From: Tillus elongatus
Lineage: Eukaryota > Arthropoda > Insecta > Coleoptera > Cleridae
NCBI GenBank assembly: GCA_964006375.1
Contig: OZ023262.1
Coordinates: 93,197,654-93,261,653, forward strand
DNA: 64,000 nucleotides
Direction: 5' to 3'
Positions 12,040-23,589 of this stretch are shown in pieces. The notes below the pieces were generated by a model, which did no database searches, was not told where the DNA came from, and was given only the letters and a program-made list of their open reading frames with translations. The first letter of the stretch is position 1; every line of letters begins with the position of its first letter. The translations under genes and the position numbers were made by a program.

Positions 12040-12370
12040 GTAACTTAAATTCGTCATCTGTAAATCATTCCGCTATATCACCTCACAGTGTGCCAAAATA
12101 CTGTACCTTACCTACATAATACCATTACTAGAATATGGCGGACCGACTTCGTATCCAGACATATCCAAAAATTCGGAGTGATTTGAGAGGGTTCAGAAAG
12201 CGGCAAGCCGGTTGCCGTATGGGGGCGAAGACCTAGCTACCGGAATAGGTTCTTTGCCTAGGATCTGACAACTTACCTTTCATGGAAAGACGGGAGCGTG
12301 ATGACCTTATAATGACCTGTCGTATCTTACATGGCCCTCTGGACAGCATATTTACGACTTTTCACACTGA
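12040..12370 (+). pseudogene. Non-LTR RT C-terminal remnant (RTE/CR1-like?)
   Basis: Translated pieces read IIPLLEYGGPTSYPD followed by FERVQKAASRLPYG (about 12115-12225). This is the pattern found after the RT core of many insect non-LTR elements (LLEY, then LExVQRxATRLP). Stops and frameshifts follow. It may be part of a larger element whose 3' part is the repeat at 12371-12800. Confidence 0.5.
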
Positions 12371-12800
12371 TAACACACATCTTTAGAACTATCTTTGGAT
12401 GCACAAGTTACAAAACAAATTTGTGGCGAACAAACTGCAAGAAAGTTATGGGACCAAGAATGAAAGTGGTGCTGGGCGATGAGGAAATATGAGTGGAAAT
12501 GGCTTAAAAAAGCACTTAATCGGACTTTGAAAGGATGTGTTTTTCACATTTTGCAGCTGTACCTCCTTTAAACTCTGACTATCCCGCACAACACCCATAT
12601 TCGCCCCAGGTCCTGTCAGTTTCTTGCGGGTTGCTCCCGAGAAATGTTTCTTGTGCTTTATGTTTTGAGGGTAATTGTATGCATACACAAGGGGAAGGAG
12701 AACCCCCGTGTTTTTGGATGAGGGGGCAGAAATCCTCTTCTTCCTGGACGGTCTGCTTTCCGTTCTGCATGCATACAATCACCCTCAATGCCTGAAACAC
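12371..12800 (+). repeat. Dispersed repeat with internal inverted segment
   Basis: Blocks CTTTGGATGCACAAGTTAC, GAAAGTTATGGGACC and the ACATTTTGCAGCTGTACCTC region recur at 14700-15070 (plus) and inverted at 25320-25620. Within this copy TTGTATGCATACA with GGGAAGGAGAA near 12670-12710 is mirrored by TGCATGCATACAATCACCCT near 12767-12786, giving a hairpin-capable inverted repeat. Confidence 0.6.
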
Positions 12801-13030
12801 AGTAATCTTCTTATGTTCAGCTTTCTAGTGTATTTTTGCTTGAGTATATTCCCTGTTTACCACTTGCTTCGTTTGAGTATTGTATCCAAATTACTATATA
12901 AATATTTATTTTAGAGACCATGTATTTGCTTGTCCTTCTTTACCTTATTCTTTACTGTTCCTAATTAAATAAGGTAATTTTTTACAACTTTTAATATACG
13001 GCTAAATCATTATTATATTATATATTATTC

Positions 13031-13075
13031 TTATGAAAATTCGCTACCGTAACGCATTTGCTGCGTCCCGAGCAT
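13031..13075 (+). repeat. MITE-like terminus (family W)
   Basis: TTCGCTACCGTAACGCATTT followed by GCTGCGTCCCGAG is the right terminal sequence shared by family W copies; the rest is missing or diverged. Confidence 0.6.
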
Positions 13076-13402
13076 TTTTTATATTTAATTTGTGCCTTAA
13101 TTAAATCATCGATGGATGCGCGTGACCAAAACCAACATCCTTTCAAGCGACATAGTACTCCTCCACCCAATACCCAATTTCAGTAAGATTGTATCTGCAT
13201 ACTTTTTTCGGGCAGTACATTCAGAGCGAAAGTTATATTTAATGGCAAAATTTGGCGACAAATAGTGTTTCCCCTGTCGGGGGCATCTCAAGTCAAAAAG
13301 TTGTAAGAACCACAATATCTAGAATAAATAAGAAAGTAATAGGATATTTGTAGCAATATGGTAGTGTAATTTTCCTTTACGTGATAGTAAAAGATTTTTT
13401 CA

Positions 13403-14165
13403 CTCCCGAAGAGGTACCACCCCATGCATAAAGGGGCCGGTGAAGTTCCAACGGACGTTTCCGGTTCAGGTGTATGAAACGGTTTCCTTATAAGCAAAAA
13501 TGATGATGGCGCCTTCTTGTACAAAAGATTCCGGTAAAATACTCCTCCATTCAAATCCACGGGAGAGGGGTGTACAGACGGCTCCAGCATCAAGATTTAA
13601 CATGTCCTTCTCGAATATATGTGGCCTAAATTATAACCTGAACTCCGTCCACCATTACCTCCACGCTAATAGGCACCAACTCCTCTCCCTTACTGAAACC
13701 CAAATCAGTGCCAAAACAGCCACTTAATTTCCGGCAGGAGCTCATTACTTCCTTTAGATTGGAGGCATGTGCGCATACGTCTGTAGCAATCTATACTGCA
13801 CCAGACTCCCCGAAGTAGAATCTGTAAGAAAAGACATACTATGGATAAAACTCTTTCTCAGGGATGCAACTAAATTCATCTGTTGCATTTACCTGTCACC
13901 ATCTGATAACACCTTTGTCCAGCTCTTTGACTACCTTTCTGAAAAAGCCGATCATCTCATTTCTGAATATCCTTCCTCCGAGGTCACTATTCTTGGTGAC
14001 TTCAATGTCCATAATAAGGAATGGCTAGGATCTTCAAAAAACGATCCACAAGGGAGAGCAGCGGAGGCCTTTAGAGTCAGCAATCCTTTGGCCCATATGG
14101 TTCAGCAATCTACTTACTTTTCTCGCATCCCAACACACAGCTCAAATCCCGTGGAACTTACTCTT
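13403..14165 (+). pseudogene. Jockey/CR1-like retrotransposon, 5' fragment
   Basis: It matches the start of the element at 55970-59066 (GAGGTACCACCCCAT, the GGGAGAGGGGTGTACAG block, then SFSNICGLNYNLNSVHHYL and LLSLTETQIS). This is the N-terminal part of an apurinic-type endonuclease domain. A second open piece (13767-14198) carries FICCIYLSPSDN, FDYLSEKADHLI and VTILGDFNVHNKEWLG, the GDFN motif of this nuclease. Homology stops near 14165, long before the RT, so the copy is 3'-truncated, unlike the usual 5' truncation; deletion or a later insertion is likely. A stop near 13725 and frameshifts break it. Confidence 0.85.
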
Positions 14166-14334
14166 TATGGAACATTTGAAGTAAATGAGACTACATAATA
14201 TCATAAATCAGCCTAAATTACATATATAACCAGATGTACAATGCAAGCTATTAAAATTATAATTTCAAAATTTTGCACTGTTTATATTTATTTCATTTTC
14301 AAAAAGTATGGATATAGTAATAGTAAATAAGTGT

Positions 14335-14670
14335 CGAAAAGAGTTTAGGTGTGGAAACTGCGTTATGGCAGCGAATTTTTGCTAAAATATTTCAAATAGT
14401 GATAACTCAAATTCTCATTAAACTAGAATCTTCAATTTTGATACATAGTAAAACCCATATAAAGGCGGCATGGGTACTAGATTTGAAAAATAACTACTAA
14501 TTTCTTTTAAAGCACCTTTTTTGTTATTTGCTTTGCAGAAACTGGTCCGATTGAGTTGAATAAAATAGATCATCCAAGCGATTAATAAGGAAAAATACCT
14601 TCCACGTTTATAATTTAGCAGGTACATTTCTTTTGGAAATAAAAATTAAATTTTCGATAAATTGGCAGTT
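14335..14670 (+). repeat. Diverged copy of MITE-like family Y
   Basis: The left end GTGGAAACTGCGTTATGGCA resembles the family Y terminus at 15247, followed by shared blocks CATTAAACTA, CATAGTAAAACC, AACTGGTCCGATTGAG and GGAAAAATACCTTCC. No coding function is seen. Confidence 0.65.
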
Positions 14671-14699
14671 TAACAAATGGGAAACTATTAGAAAAAAAA

Positions 14700-15075
14700 T
14701 TCAGAAACATGCTTAGAACCCTTTCTCTGGATGCACATACCACACAAAAAATTTCTTGCAAACGGATCCTTAGAAAGTTACAGGAACAGGAGTGAATAGG
14801 GGTGCTGGGCAGGGAATAAGATAAAAAGGAGATGTGAGCGGGAAGTTCTAAAAAACCAGCTGAACCTCTATAAGTTACCTTTTACCCATTTTGCAGCTAT
14901 ACTTCATAAAATCCTGTTTACTTCGCCCAGAACCCTTATTATAGACCTACGGTGCGTCACTCAACTTTCTTGGCGGTTGTTTCGAAGAAATTTCACTTGT
15001 TTATATTCTTCTTGTTCATGCAATGAGGGTGGTTGTAGGCATGTGGAAGGGGAAGGAGAACTCCCGTGTTGAAGC
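14700..15075 (+). repeat. Dispersed repeat copy (as at 12371)
   Basis: Shares CTCTGGATGCACATACC, GAAAGTTACAGGAAC, CCATTTTGCAGCTATACTTC and GGAAGGGGAAGGAGAACTCC with 12371-12800; inverted partner at 25320-25620. Confidence 0.65.
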
Positions 15076-15243
15076 CAACATTTTCGATTTATGTTTAAAT
15101 ATGTTAGCTCTTTTGATTTTTTAAAAATATTTTTCCAAAAATGAATTTGAGGTTGCCTTGTTTGTCAGTCTCACATAGAGAGCTACAGTATGTTATCATT
15201 TAAAAAAGTATGTATACAGCCCAGTTAATAAGCGATGAAGAGG
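15075..15243 (+). repeat. Repeat flank shared with 25140-25300
   Basis: Blocks CCAAAAATGAATTTGAGGTT, CTTGTTTGTCAGTCTCACAT and AAAAAAGTATGTATACAGC are found inverted at about 25145-25255, so the block from 14700 to 15640 and the inverted block 24780-25620 are two copies of one larger unit. Confidence 0.65.
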
Positions 15244-15914
15244 GTCTGGGTGCAGCAAGTACGTTGTGGTAGATAATTTTTGTAAAAGGATTTCGAATCC
15301 GATAACTAAACTTCCCATTAAACTATAATATTCAATCGGGAGCCATAGTAAAATCTATGTAAAATACCTTTTTGGTTGTTTTGTTTGCAAAAACTAGTTC
15401 GATTGGGTTGGCTAACACTAAACCATCAAAGCAATTAACAAGGAAAAATACTTGCCATATTGATAATTTGGCATGTACCTTTTGTTTGTAAATAATTCAT
15501 TTTTTGCTGGAAAACTTTTGAAAACAAGGAATTTTGTAACACAATTGTTTAGAGCGACCTGCAGTATTCACATGTACCAAATTTTAATTTCCTAGCTCCA
15601 TATAAAATAGAAATGTCTCTAAGTAATCGCTTACTGGGACCTCTAAAACCAATCTCTAAGATCCATTTAAATTAAAAAAATTAGTTTTAATTATATAAGT
15701 TACTAATAGTGCCTGGATCAACTTTCGCCCACAAAGATTATCGACCTCTGCAGGAGGCTGGATTTGTTGGGCGAAATATAGACTTTAGGCGTGAGCCACA
15801 ATAGACCTTAAGGTCGCGGTGGAGGGCCGATATGGCCCACTCACATACAAACCTAACCTAACCTAACCTACTAATATTGCACATTTCTTATGAAAATTCT
15901 CTATTACAAAGCAC
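15244..15914 (+). mobile_element. MITE-like element, family Y, with nested insertion
   Basis: The left terminus is GGGTGCAGCAAGTACGTTG and the right terminus reads CAAAGCACTTGCTGCGTCAA, giving imperfect inverted termini. There is no ORF. Other copies are at 24780-25130 (inverted), 27540-27905 and 14335-14670. The copy is split by a 160-bp non-LTR insertion at 15709-15868; without it the element is about 500 bp. Confidence 0.7.
15709..15868 (+). mobile_element. 5'-truncated non-LTR insertion with pentamer tail
   Basis: The first part encodes the last residues of an ORF (CLDQLSPTKIIDLCRRLDLL, then GEI and stop), matching the C-terminus of the element at 59528-61107 (LYQLSPTKIIDLCRRLALLG). A 3' UTR with GGCGTGAGCCACAATAG and GGCCCACTCACA follows, then (AACCT)n. 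The insertion is bounded by the 8-bp direct repeat TACTAATA at 15701-15708 and 15869-15876. The homologous family Y copy near 27840-27850 lacks the insertion (TTACTAATAGAGTAC). This is a typical product of target-primed reverse transcription with severe 5' truncation. Confidence 0.93.
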
Positions 15915-15924
15915 TTGCTGCGTC

Positions 15925-16009
15925 AAGATTTTTTTTTTAGTCGAACACGCCTTATGTTATTGCATTTTTTTATTTTCATCGAAATATAATGCCTGTTTGT
16001 AAGAAAAGA
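15925..16009 (+). repeat. Family X fragment
   Basis: GTCGAACACGCCTTATGTT and AATATAATGCCTGTTTGTAA match family X copies at 4550, 7230, 18240 and 46500. Confidence 0.7.
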
Positions 16010-16310
16010 AAGCAGCAAGTGCGTTATGGTAGCGAATTCTCATTATATGCTTTAAATTTGAATAGCTCAATTTGCTATTAACCTATAAGGTTGACCAAGA
16101 AACCCGTTTTTTTCGGGAACACTTTAAGTTTACTTTCGGAAATTTTTGTACATTTTCAAATAATAAAGATATTTTGATGAAAGATGGCACAGTGTTTCTA
16201 CTATATAGTGGTAACCAGATTTGATGCCCGCTTTTTTAAAAAACACATATATTTGCTATTAAAACATTGTTATGAAAGTTCACTACAATAACGCACTTGC
16301 TATGTCCAGA
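16010..16310 (-). mobile_element. MITE-like element, family W
   Basis: The left end GCAGCAAGTGCGTTATGGTA and right end ACGCACTTGCTATGTCCAGA are inverted repeats. The interior holds TAACCTATAAGGTTGACCAA, ACTTTCGGAAATTTTTGTAC and TAGTGGTAACCAGATTTGAT, in reverse orientation to the copy at 46146-46456. About 300 bp, no ORF. Confidence 0.8.
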
Positions 16311-17064
16311 CTTTTTTTATTATAGGAATAGTCGATGAATGGTGTGGCTGTTTGTCTACTCGAAGTATGTGAATTATTCTTAAACTGAAGCATTACATGC
16401 AAGTTGGTATCATTGCTCAGTGCACTAGAATAATTTTATGTGCCTGCCTTACGTGTCCAAGCTCGCAAAATTGCTTTTTAATTTTAATAATTGTCCTTTC
16501 GGATATAGGCGGCAAATTAGTAATTTTTTCTTGAAATAGGCGTGCAACTTAGATCTATGATCATGTTTTATCTGCGTAACCAGTCATCTGTAGAATTATT
16601 ATTTTATCCATTTCTGTTAAATAAACAATGTTTTTGATTTACAATTAACAACTGACAACAACTACTCTCATCTGCTTACAATTATGCACAATACACAATA
16701 CACAATACACACTACACACAGCAGGTTGCTTAGGCGTTGTAAACAAAACTAACGTTCCCAACTAGGAAGAATGTTGATAGTATTTTGTGTTCTTTTTAAT
16801 TGATATTGTCAAAAAAGAGCACCGAAATTGTTTTTTTTTTCGTTACCAAGAGTTGAACGCAATTAGTTGTTAATTTTTTAGGGTGTTGTATGAATTTATT
16901 TTTTTTACTGTTAATTTTTGCAGCAAACTTTAAAACCATGGCATCTTTGATTAGAGAATGAGGTATAACAAGCACCTGCCACCTATTTAGAAAATTATTG
17001 GCTGTAACTATCACTAGAAGGGCGTTGAATGTCAAAATGTCAAGGTGAAGTTTTCACATTGCTG
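16311..17064. other. AT-rich sequence, no gene recognised
   Basis: No supported feature. A short ACAATACACA-type tandem near 16687-16720 is visible. Confidence 0.4.
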
Positions 17065-17500
<436 letters not shown>

Positions 17501-17929
17501 TTTAAAAAAAATGTTGGGTGCCACTGGTGATCAGAGGAAAGCCCAAGAACAAAGTATTTTGTGTTATTAACAAAACCAATTGAATATTACATCCAACGTT
17601 TAAGTTTTCTTGAAGCAAAAACGTCAAGAAATAGCAGAAAAAATATTTTGAAAATTTGATAATTTTTCTTCTTCAAACGTCAAAGTCGCTATTTGAAACG
17701 TCAAAATTTGCAATTTTCAGACAACGAATTTGAAACAAATACGGATTATGTAGACGATATGTCATAAGAAGTATGTTTTACAAAGCCTTAACATTCAGCT
17801 TCAACCATTATTGTCCTTCATTTGACTACAATATTTTCAGAAAATCCATTTCAAATAAACCCCTTTTTCTGATGCTTCGGCAGTAGCTTCAGCTATAGAG
17901 TTTATGGTTTAATAGTTTATATTTTAGCA

Positions 17930-18065
17930 AATTTTCCTAGAAAAAATTCGTTACTGAGAAGACCGCGATTTATGAATTTTAAAAAGATTTCTTCAAATGA
18001 GCGCGAACTAGAACCCAAAAAAACCCATATACAGGATCTGTTTCAGTTTTTGTCTGTTAACACAT
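17930..18065 (+). repeat. Family Z left-half fragment
   Basis: Contains CGTTACTGAGAAGACC and TTCAAATGAGCGCGAACTAG, the left half seen at 35205-35360 and, inverted, at 45905-46020. No (TA)n follows. Confidence 0.7.
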
Positions 18066-18109
18066 ATAAAAAGTGATGCTTTTCTACGGCCACGTTCAAT
18101 ATATCCGTT

Positions 18110-18480
18110 ATACAAGATATGACAAAAAAGTATATACGTTAATTATAGGCTATCTCGAGCTGCATCTTATAAACCTATTTTGACAAATACAGGATGGCCC
18201 ATAAGGCGTTGGTGATACACACTTTCTTCTTTTAATAGAACACCCACTTATTTTAATTGCATTTTTTGTGTTTTCCAGCAAATTATAATGCATGTTTGTA
18301 AGAAGAAAAAAATGATATCGTTCATCGTTTTTGAGTTATTTCAATTGCATTGCAACTTTTCAGGTTTTTGGCAGATATTTTAAACACATATCACAAATTG
18401 TGAAACGGCGTTTTTATCAATAGATAGCGGAGCCCCATGGAAATGACGCATTCAGAGAGCTTTTTGTTTCTATTATTCGT
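18110..18480 (+). repeat. Family X copy without W insertion
   Basis: Starts TATACAAGATATGACAAAAA and passes through GAGCTGCATC, CAGGATGGCCCATAAG, ATGCATGTTTGTAAGAAG and GATATCGTTCATCG to GCGTTTTTATCAATAGATAG. At GTAAGAAGAAAAAAATGATA it is continuous where other copies carry family W. Confidence 0.75.
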
Positions 18481-18769
18481 CGAAAAAATCGAGCTGCCAT
18501 ATACAGGTACGCTCAAATAGTGGCTGAATGTTAAAAGTTTTCGCAGAAATGTTTTGAGTGTTTCTGTGGAAATTATTTTTTAAGATTTTTTTGATATGTT
18601 GGTAATTAATAATAAATGGTTAGTAAGTTATTGTAAAAGAAAAGTTGTCGAATTTTTGTGAAAAATTTAAGCTAGTGTAACATTACTGAAGGCAATTTCT
18701 GTACAAAAAAAAATGGTGATTTTCTGTAAAAGAAATTTTTGCAAAATTTCATAACTTTTTTTCAATTTT

Positions 18770-19053
18770 GGTCCTAAAGTTGTTTGTGAATAATTATATC
18801 CTGGCAGCTTAAAAAGGTTCTTTGGTCATCAAAATCGGACCAGTTTTTTTCTGGAACTTTTAAGGTTTATTTTCCGAAAACGTTTGTACTTTTTGAAACA
18901 ACAAATCTATTTTAATGAAATACTGTCGATTGTTACTGATATATAGGTTATACCTCCAACCAAATGTCCTTCTTTTAAAAACAAGACATATTTGCCATTA
19001 AAAGCATTTTTACGAAAATTCGCTACCATAATGGACTTGCTGCGTCCAGAATT
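18770..19053 (+). repeat. Family W, right portion
   Basis: Shows GGACCAGTTTTTTTCTGGAA, ATATAGGTTATACCTCCAAC and the terminus CTACCATAATGGACTTGCTG with GTCCAGAA. The left terminus is not clear. Confidence 0.65.
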
Positions 19054-20883
19054 TTTAAAGTATAAAATTGACGTGTTTTTTGATAAATATTCACAATAAC
19101 TTAGATACTGAATTCATTTCATTTGGATGTTCCACACTCTTTGTACTCTTTTAGAACACATTTTGCGACGCTGCGTAACAAACGCATTTTAATATCGTCT
19201 TAAGAAGACGTTTTAAATAAAGTTTTCCAGCAAAAAAAGCGTTATATATGTTACCAAGTTTACTAACTAATACCCTAGAGGAGAAAGATGTAATTTAGAG
19301 TAACTAAATTGCCTCCACTGTGCTCTAGTAAAATTCATGATAGGTGGAACCAACGGCGAGAAGTTAGATCTATAATAATGTAATAAAGCTTTTCGCTTTC
19401 GAGCTAAACTTAATCTTAAAATATTCAAATTTGATAGAGTTATTGTGTCGAAAAGTCGTCTGTCCTTAGTTTATTCTTATAACGTTTGATTATTGAGCTG
19501 TCCGAGACGCTGCCGTCACAATTCTAATATGTCTGCTGGTAGGCATACATTTGGAACTACTCTACTGTTTTGAATAGCGGTGTATGACGTCCTCGTGTTT
19601 TTTAACGAGTCTAGTTTGTAAATTGTTTATAAATGTTCCCACTTAAATATAGTAGACAGTAGTGTGTTATCAAATAAAGTACTATTTTTATAACTTCAAA
19701 AATATGCCTACGACGTGTTGTGTTGTGCAAGTAAATTATTTTTGAGCACAAAATAATTCAGGTATATATGTGTATTTTTCAAATAGGTATGAACATAAAA
19801 ATAAATATTGATTTAATACTAGAGTCCGTTTAATTGAATTGGGGTAATTTAAAAATTATACATCTTGTTCAAAGTTCAGAACATATCTCGTGAGACCTAA
19901 AGCTAAGTAAAAAATTCGATATTAATATAATTATTATTATTATTAATGTAAAGTATCGATTATAATATTGAAACTTTATACGATAAGGTAGATACATATC
20001 CACAAAACAGTACATAAATGTAAATAAAATCAATACTACTAGCCAAATGCTAATGAAAACATCACATTATTTAATTTTTAGTCAGGTACAACTTTCACAA
20101 TTCCATGAATGTTTTTGAAATTCAGACAGACTGTCACAGTCTAAAGTAAACCATTGCATTTCACAATCTTCATTATAACATTTCACCATAGGTTTGTCAT
20201 TGTCAGGCTTATTGTTATGTCAGTCAGATACTGTCATTTAGTGCCTGTTTAAAATTTAAAAATGTTGTATTTAATAAGGAATGGTTAGAACAGATTTTTA
20301 TCCGAAGAGAATATTGATATGGTTGGGAGCTGTTATGAATGTAGGCAATGATTGAAACATTAGATGGGAGAAAAAGGTAATTAAATTTTCGTACGTCAAA
20401 ATCTGAAGTTAATAACTTTTGGAAAGCATACGTCAAACACATTTGGACCAAAACGATTTAAATTATGTCAAATAATATATGTACAAGTCTCTGACTTCTT
20501 TATATGGACATGATGTATTATTATATACCAATAAAGCATTAAGCATTAATTAATTGCACTAGCAATAATTTTGTTTAAAAAGACTGCCTTTTGTAAAATA
20601 TCTTCTCAACAGCTCGGGTAATACCACTTTTCTGTGGAATTCTTGAACTTTCGTAAAGTTATCATCCCAAAAAGCTTTATCGGCACCCGTTGTGATAATA
20701 TACAAATCTTTCCACATAGTAGGTATACTTTAGATCATGTAAGAACATTATACTTTAAGACACGAAAGCAAGTGCGAAATGTGGCTTACGAGTTGCATAA
20801 TATATCTAGCCAATTCTAAAGCACCACAAACAAGAAGCTCTTGATTGCAATTATGATTTAAAGAAAAGTAAATTTGTATTTAC
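19054..20883. other. AT-rich sequence, no gene recognised
   Basis: No recognised family. The open frame at 20634-20819 (plus) shows no motif I know. A partial 3' exon for the minus-strand exon at 20884-21216 was looked for here and not found. Confidence 0.35.
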
Positions 20884-21216
20884 CTGTGCAACAATTCCAA
20901 CATGAGCTACAATTTTTCTAGTCTGGCAATTATGAACGAACCCTGCTTCAAAATATTTGTAAGCAGAGAGACTTTTATGGGCTTTCATTTGTTGATTAGT
21001 GTAAAAACTGTGGGTAAGCATTAAATAGTTAACGATATCGGAAGCATCAACTGGTGGGAAACTATATAGTTCTTCACAAGGAGGCATTGGGCCCGTCGTC
21101 AGAGTATAGGGATCAATTTCTTCAACAATACGAATCTTCTCTCGATATCTTCTAGCAACGTCTTCATTTTCATTTTCCAGTGATAATAGATATTCACTCT
21201 TGTCAACACAAGCCAT
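20884..21216 (-). CDS. Candidate first coding exon, SWIM/YqaJ-associated-like protein
   Basis: The minus-strand frame opens at the ATG at 21216 in a good context (AAAATGGC) and runs 111 codons to a canonical donor (GCACAG followed by GTAAATAC at 20884/20883). The exon length is divisible by three, so the junction is phase 0. The protein starts MACVDKSEYLLSLENE. It has an acidic/coiled N-terminus and then PPVDASDIVNYLMLTHSFYT, with QMKAHKSLSAYKYFEAGFV. That last block resembles the start of insect proteins that go on to a SWIM zinc finger and YqaJ-like nuclease; this is from memory and uncertain. Upstream (21317-21322) is a CACGTG box. No second exon was found. It could be the start of a real gene with a long intron or a captured TE gene. 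Confidence 0.5.
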
Positions 21217-21239
21217 TTTAAAAACGCGCAAAACACAAT

Positions 21240-22167
21240 TTCAAAAGTTACCATCCACGGAAAACGAGTTTGTTTAGGTTTGAGTGCCTACCAGCGGCCA
21301 TATTGGTGGTATTTAAATCACGTGTTTTGGACAGCTTTGTTACACTGCGATAAAAAAAAATTTGAACGCAGAAAATTTTTGTAACAGTTATCACACCATG
21401 GAAAGTAAAAAAGAACCAGTTTTGGTAATAGCGGTGTGATTTAGTTGGCTAACAAATTAATTTAAGTTATTAGCGAAGGGAAACTTATTAATTTTGCAGG
21501 TATCTTCCATTCTGCAAATAGCTTACATATGTTTGTTAGTCACCTCGATGGGAACAATTATTTCTGTAATTTTTTTTTCTGGAAACTTTTTGTATCCTCA
21601 ACAACAAGAAAGTTATTTTACTTGATACAGAAACTAAAACCCAGAGAAATGAGCTTTATATAACTAATTTAAAAAATATAAATATTAACAAATTAATTAA
21701 TAAACAAATAGGGCGTGGGATTTCGCCTTTGATATTTAATGTGCGTTGACATTAGACAATAAGAGCAGATATTTGGTTTTTAATCTTTATTATCAAAATA
21801 GTTGTTATTAAACGTTAACAATATGATTTAATTTACAATTTGAAATAAAATGATATTTTATGGAAAGTGGCAGAATTTGATATTTACTACTTTAAATATT
21901 GCTTAAGATAGTTTTCTGCTGTTGATGGGATGCAGCCGGAGATCAGTCTGCGGCATAACGTAACCACTTTGAAAGATTTAACCATTCAGAGTTGGTAAAA
22001 CTGCTGTCTTGATGTAACCATTCAGAGCTGGTGAGACTGCTATTATAAAACCTCCACTATAAAGTGGCCCTGGTAGAAAGGTCCCCCGGAGTAACGGGAC
22101 AACTGGATGAAACCAATTGAATGAAACAAATGCTTTGACTGCATCTACATTTCCTTATATTGTGCAC
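21240..22167. other. AT-rich upstream region, nothing recognised
   Basis: Lies 5' of the candidate exon and left of the Penelope insertion. No coding or repeat family identified. Confidence 0.35.
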
Positions 22168-22552
22168 TTTATATGTTCATATAAGTACACTTGGAGAACC
22201 CAAATCACCACAACACATTTAAAAAGACCTGACGATCGTTTCACTAACCAAGTTAGCGTCATCAGAGGATGAAACATTCTAAATACTTAAAAAACTAACA
22301 TCAACTTATATACCGGATCTCAGGTAAAGAGATCGAACCGAGATGACACACTAGTCGTAGACAAATTCCAAAGTGTATTGTATTTTTATCGCCTGACCAG
22401 GTCTTTGCGCTATCTCTACTGCTTTATCTAAAAGTGTCCATCTGTAACAGTCTTGAGAAAGTTCAACGACAGCTAAATTAACAACGGTTCCTTTGGCGGC
22501 AATAACTGTACACTTGTGTTATCGGCAAAAACGTGCCGAAAACGTTGGAATT

Positions 22553-23576
22553 TTATTTAGCAAAGTAATCGATCAAGTGACTCGTAATTGGCGCTGGTGC
22601 ACTGTTCATACATTCTTTGTTGCAACTATATTTCGCAATGTATACGCTCTCAAACCCATTCAGCTCACCTGGTTTTCTAACATTTTTTATTAATTTCAGA
22701 TTGTCTTTATCAACGTGATGATTATTATCCCAAATATGTCGGGCGACGGCAGACTTATCTACAGTAACGTAACGTAATTGGGATATGTGTTCTTTGAATC
22801 TGATTCCAATCGATCTTTTTGTTTGTCCGACGTATTTAAGATTACAATCTTTACAACTTATTTCATAAATTCCCGACTCTTTGTCCGCGCTAGCCTTGTC
22901 TTTTGGATTACCTAGCAAGTTTTTTAAAGTATTTGTTGTTGAAAATGCTACCTGTAAGTCGGCTTTTTTAAAAATGCTGTCTAGACCCCTCGTGATTCTA
23001 GGTTCAAATGTTAAGCAAACAAAGTTTTTTCCAATTTTTCTCTTCTGAACGTCGTTGATTCCGTCAACATTTTCTTTGTTTTCTGTTTGTTGATTAATTT
23101 TTCCACTAAGAAAACAGTGTATCCGTATATTCGGCCACGTTATTAATATAATTTAATTCTTTGGTATATGTACTTTTGTTTAAAGGAAAATTAATTAACC
23201 GATTTACTAAAAAATTCAGACTGACCATTTTTTGTGCGTACGTATGATGTGAGTTGCTCGGTATGTAGCTTAAGGTAGTGGTTTCTTTTCTATAGACATC
23301 GAATTCTAAAGTGTCTTTATTCTTGATAACTAGTACATCTAGAAAGGGTAGTTTATTATTAGTTTCTAATTCGTGGGTAAATTTTATAGAATCAAATTTA
23401 TTGATTAATTTGGCAATAAAATCTTCTATTCTGCAAATGTTTGTGTTAAACACCGCGAAACTATCATCCACGTAACGACACCACACTCTAGGGAAATAAC
23501 CACTTTCACTTTCAAAATCTGTTTCAAATCTGCTCATGAAAAGGTCTGCAATAAATGGCGATAGCGGATTGCCCAT
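22553..23576 (-). pseudogene. Penelope-like RT and GIY-YIG nuclease, left arm
   Basis: The RT C-terminal half (23576-23106) starts MGNPLSPFIADLFMSRFETD, carries the catalytic YVDD (WCRYVDDSFAVF) and continues through LPFLDVLVIK, which is palm and thumb. A frameshifted linker (23105-22919) follows. The nuclease (22918-22553) has GIYEISCKDCNLKYVGQT, the paired GIY/YVG motif, an Arg in RSIGIRFKEH and a Cys/His linker-like region. It ends near LIDYFAK. The N-terminal RT is missing, and one break separates RT from nuclease. Intact elements use this protein for RT and target cutting. Confidence 0.9.
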
Positions 23577-23589
23577 TGCCGTGCCTACC

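Noticed and set aside
12446..12914. Several overlapping open frames of 70-110 codons on both strands
   Set aside because: They lie in a hairpin-capable dispersed repeat also found at 14.7 and 25.4 kb, lack shared reading frames between copies and have no family motifs.
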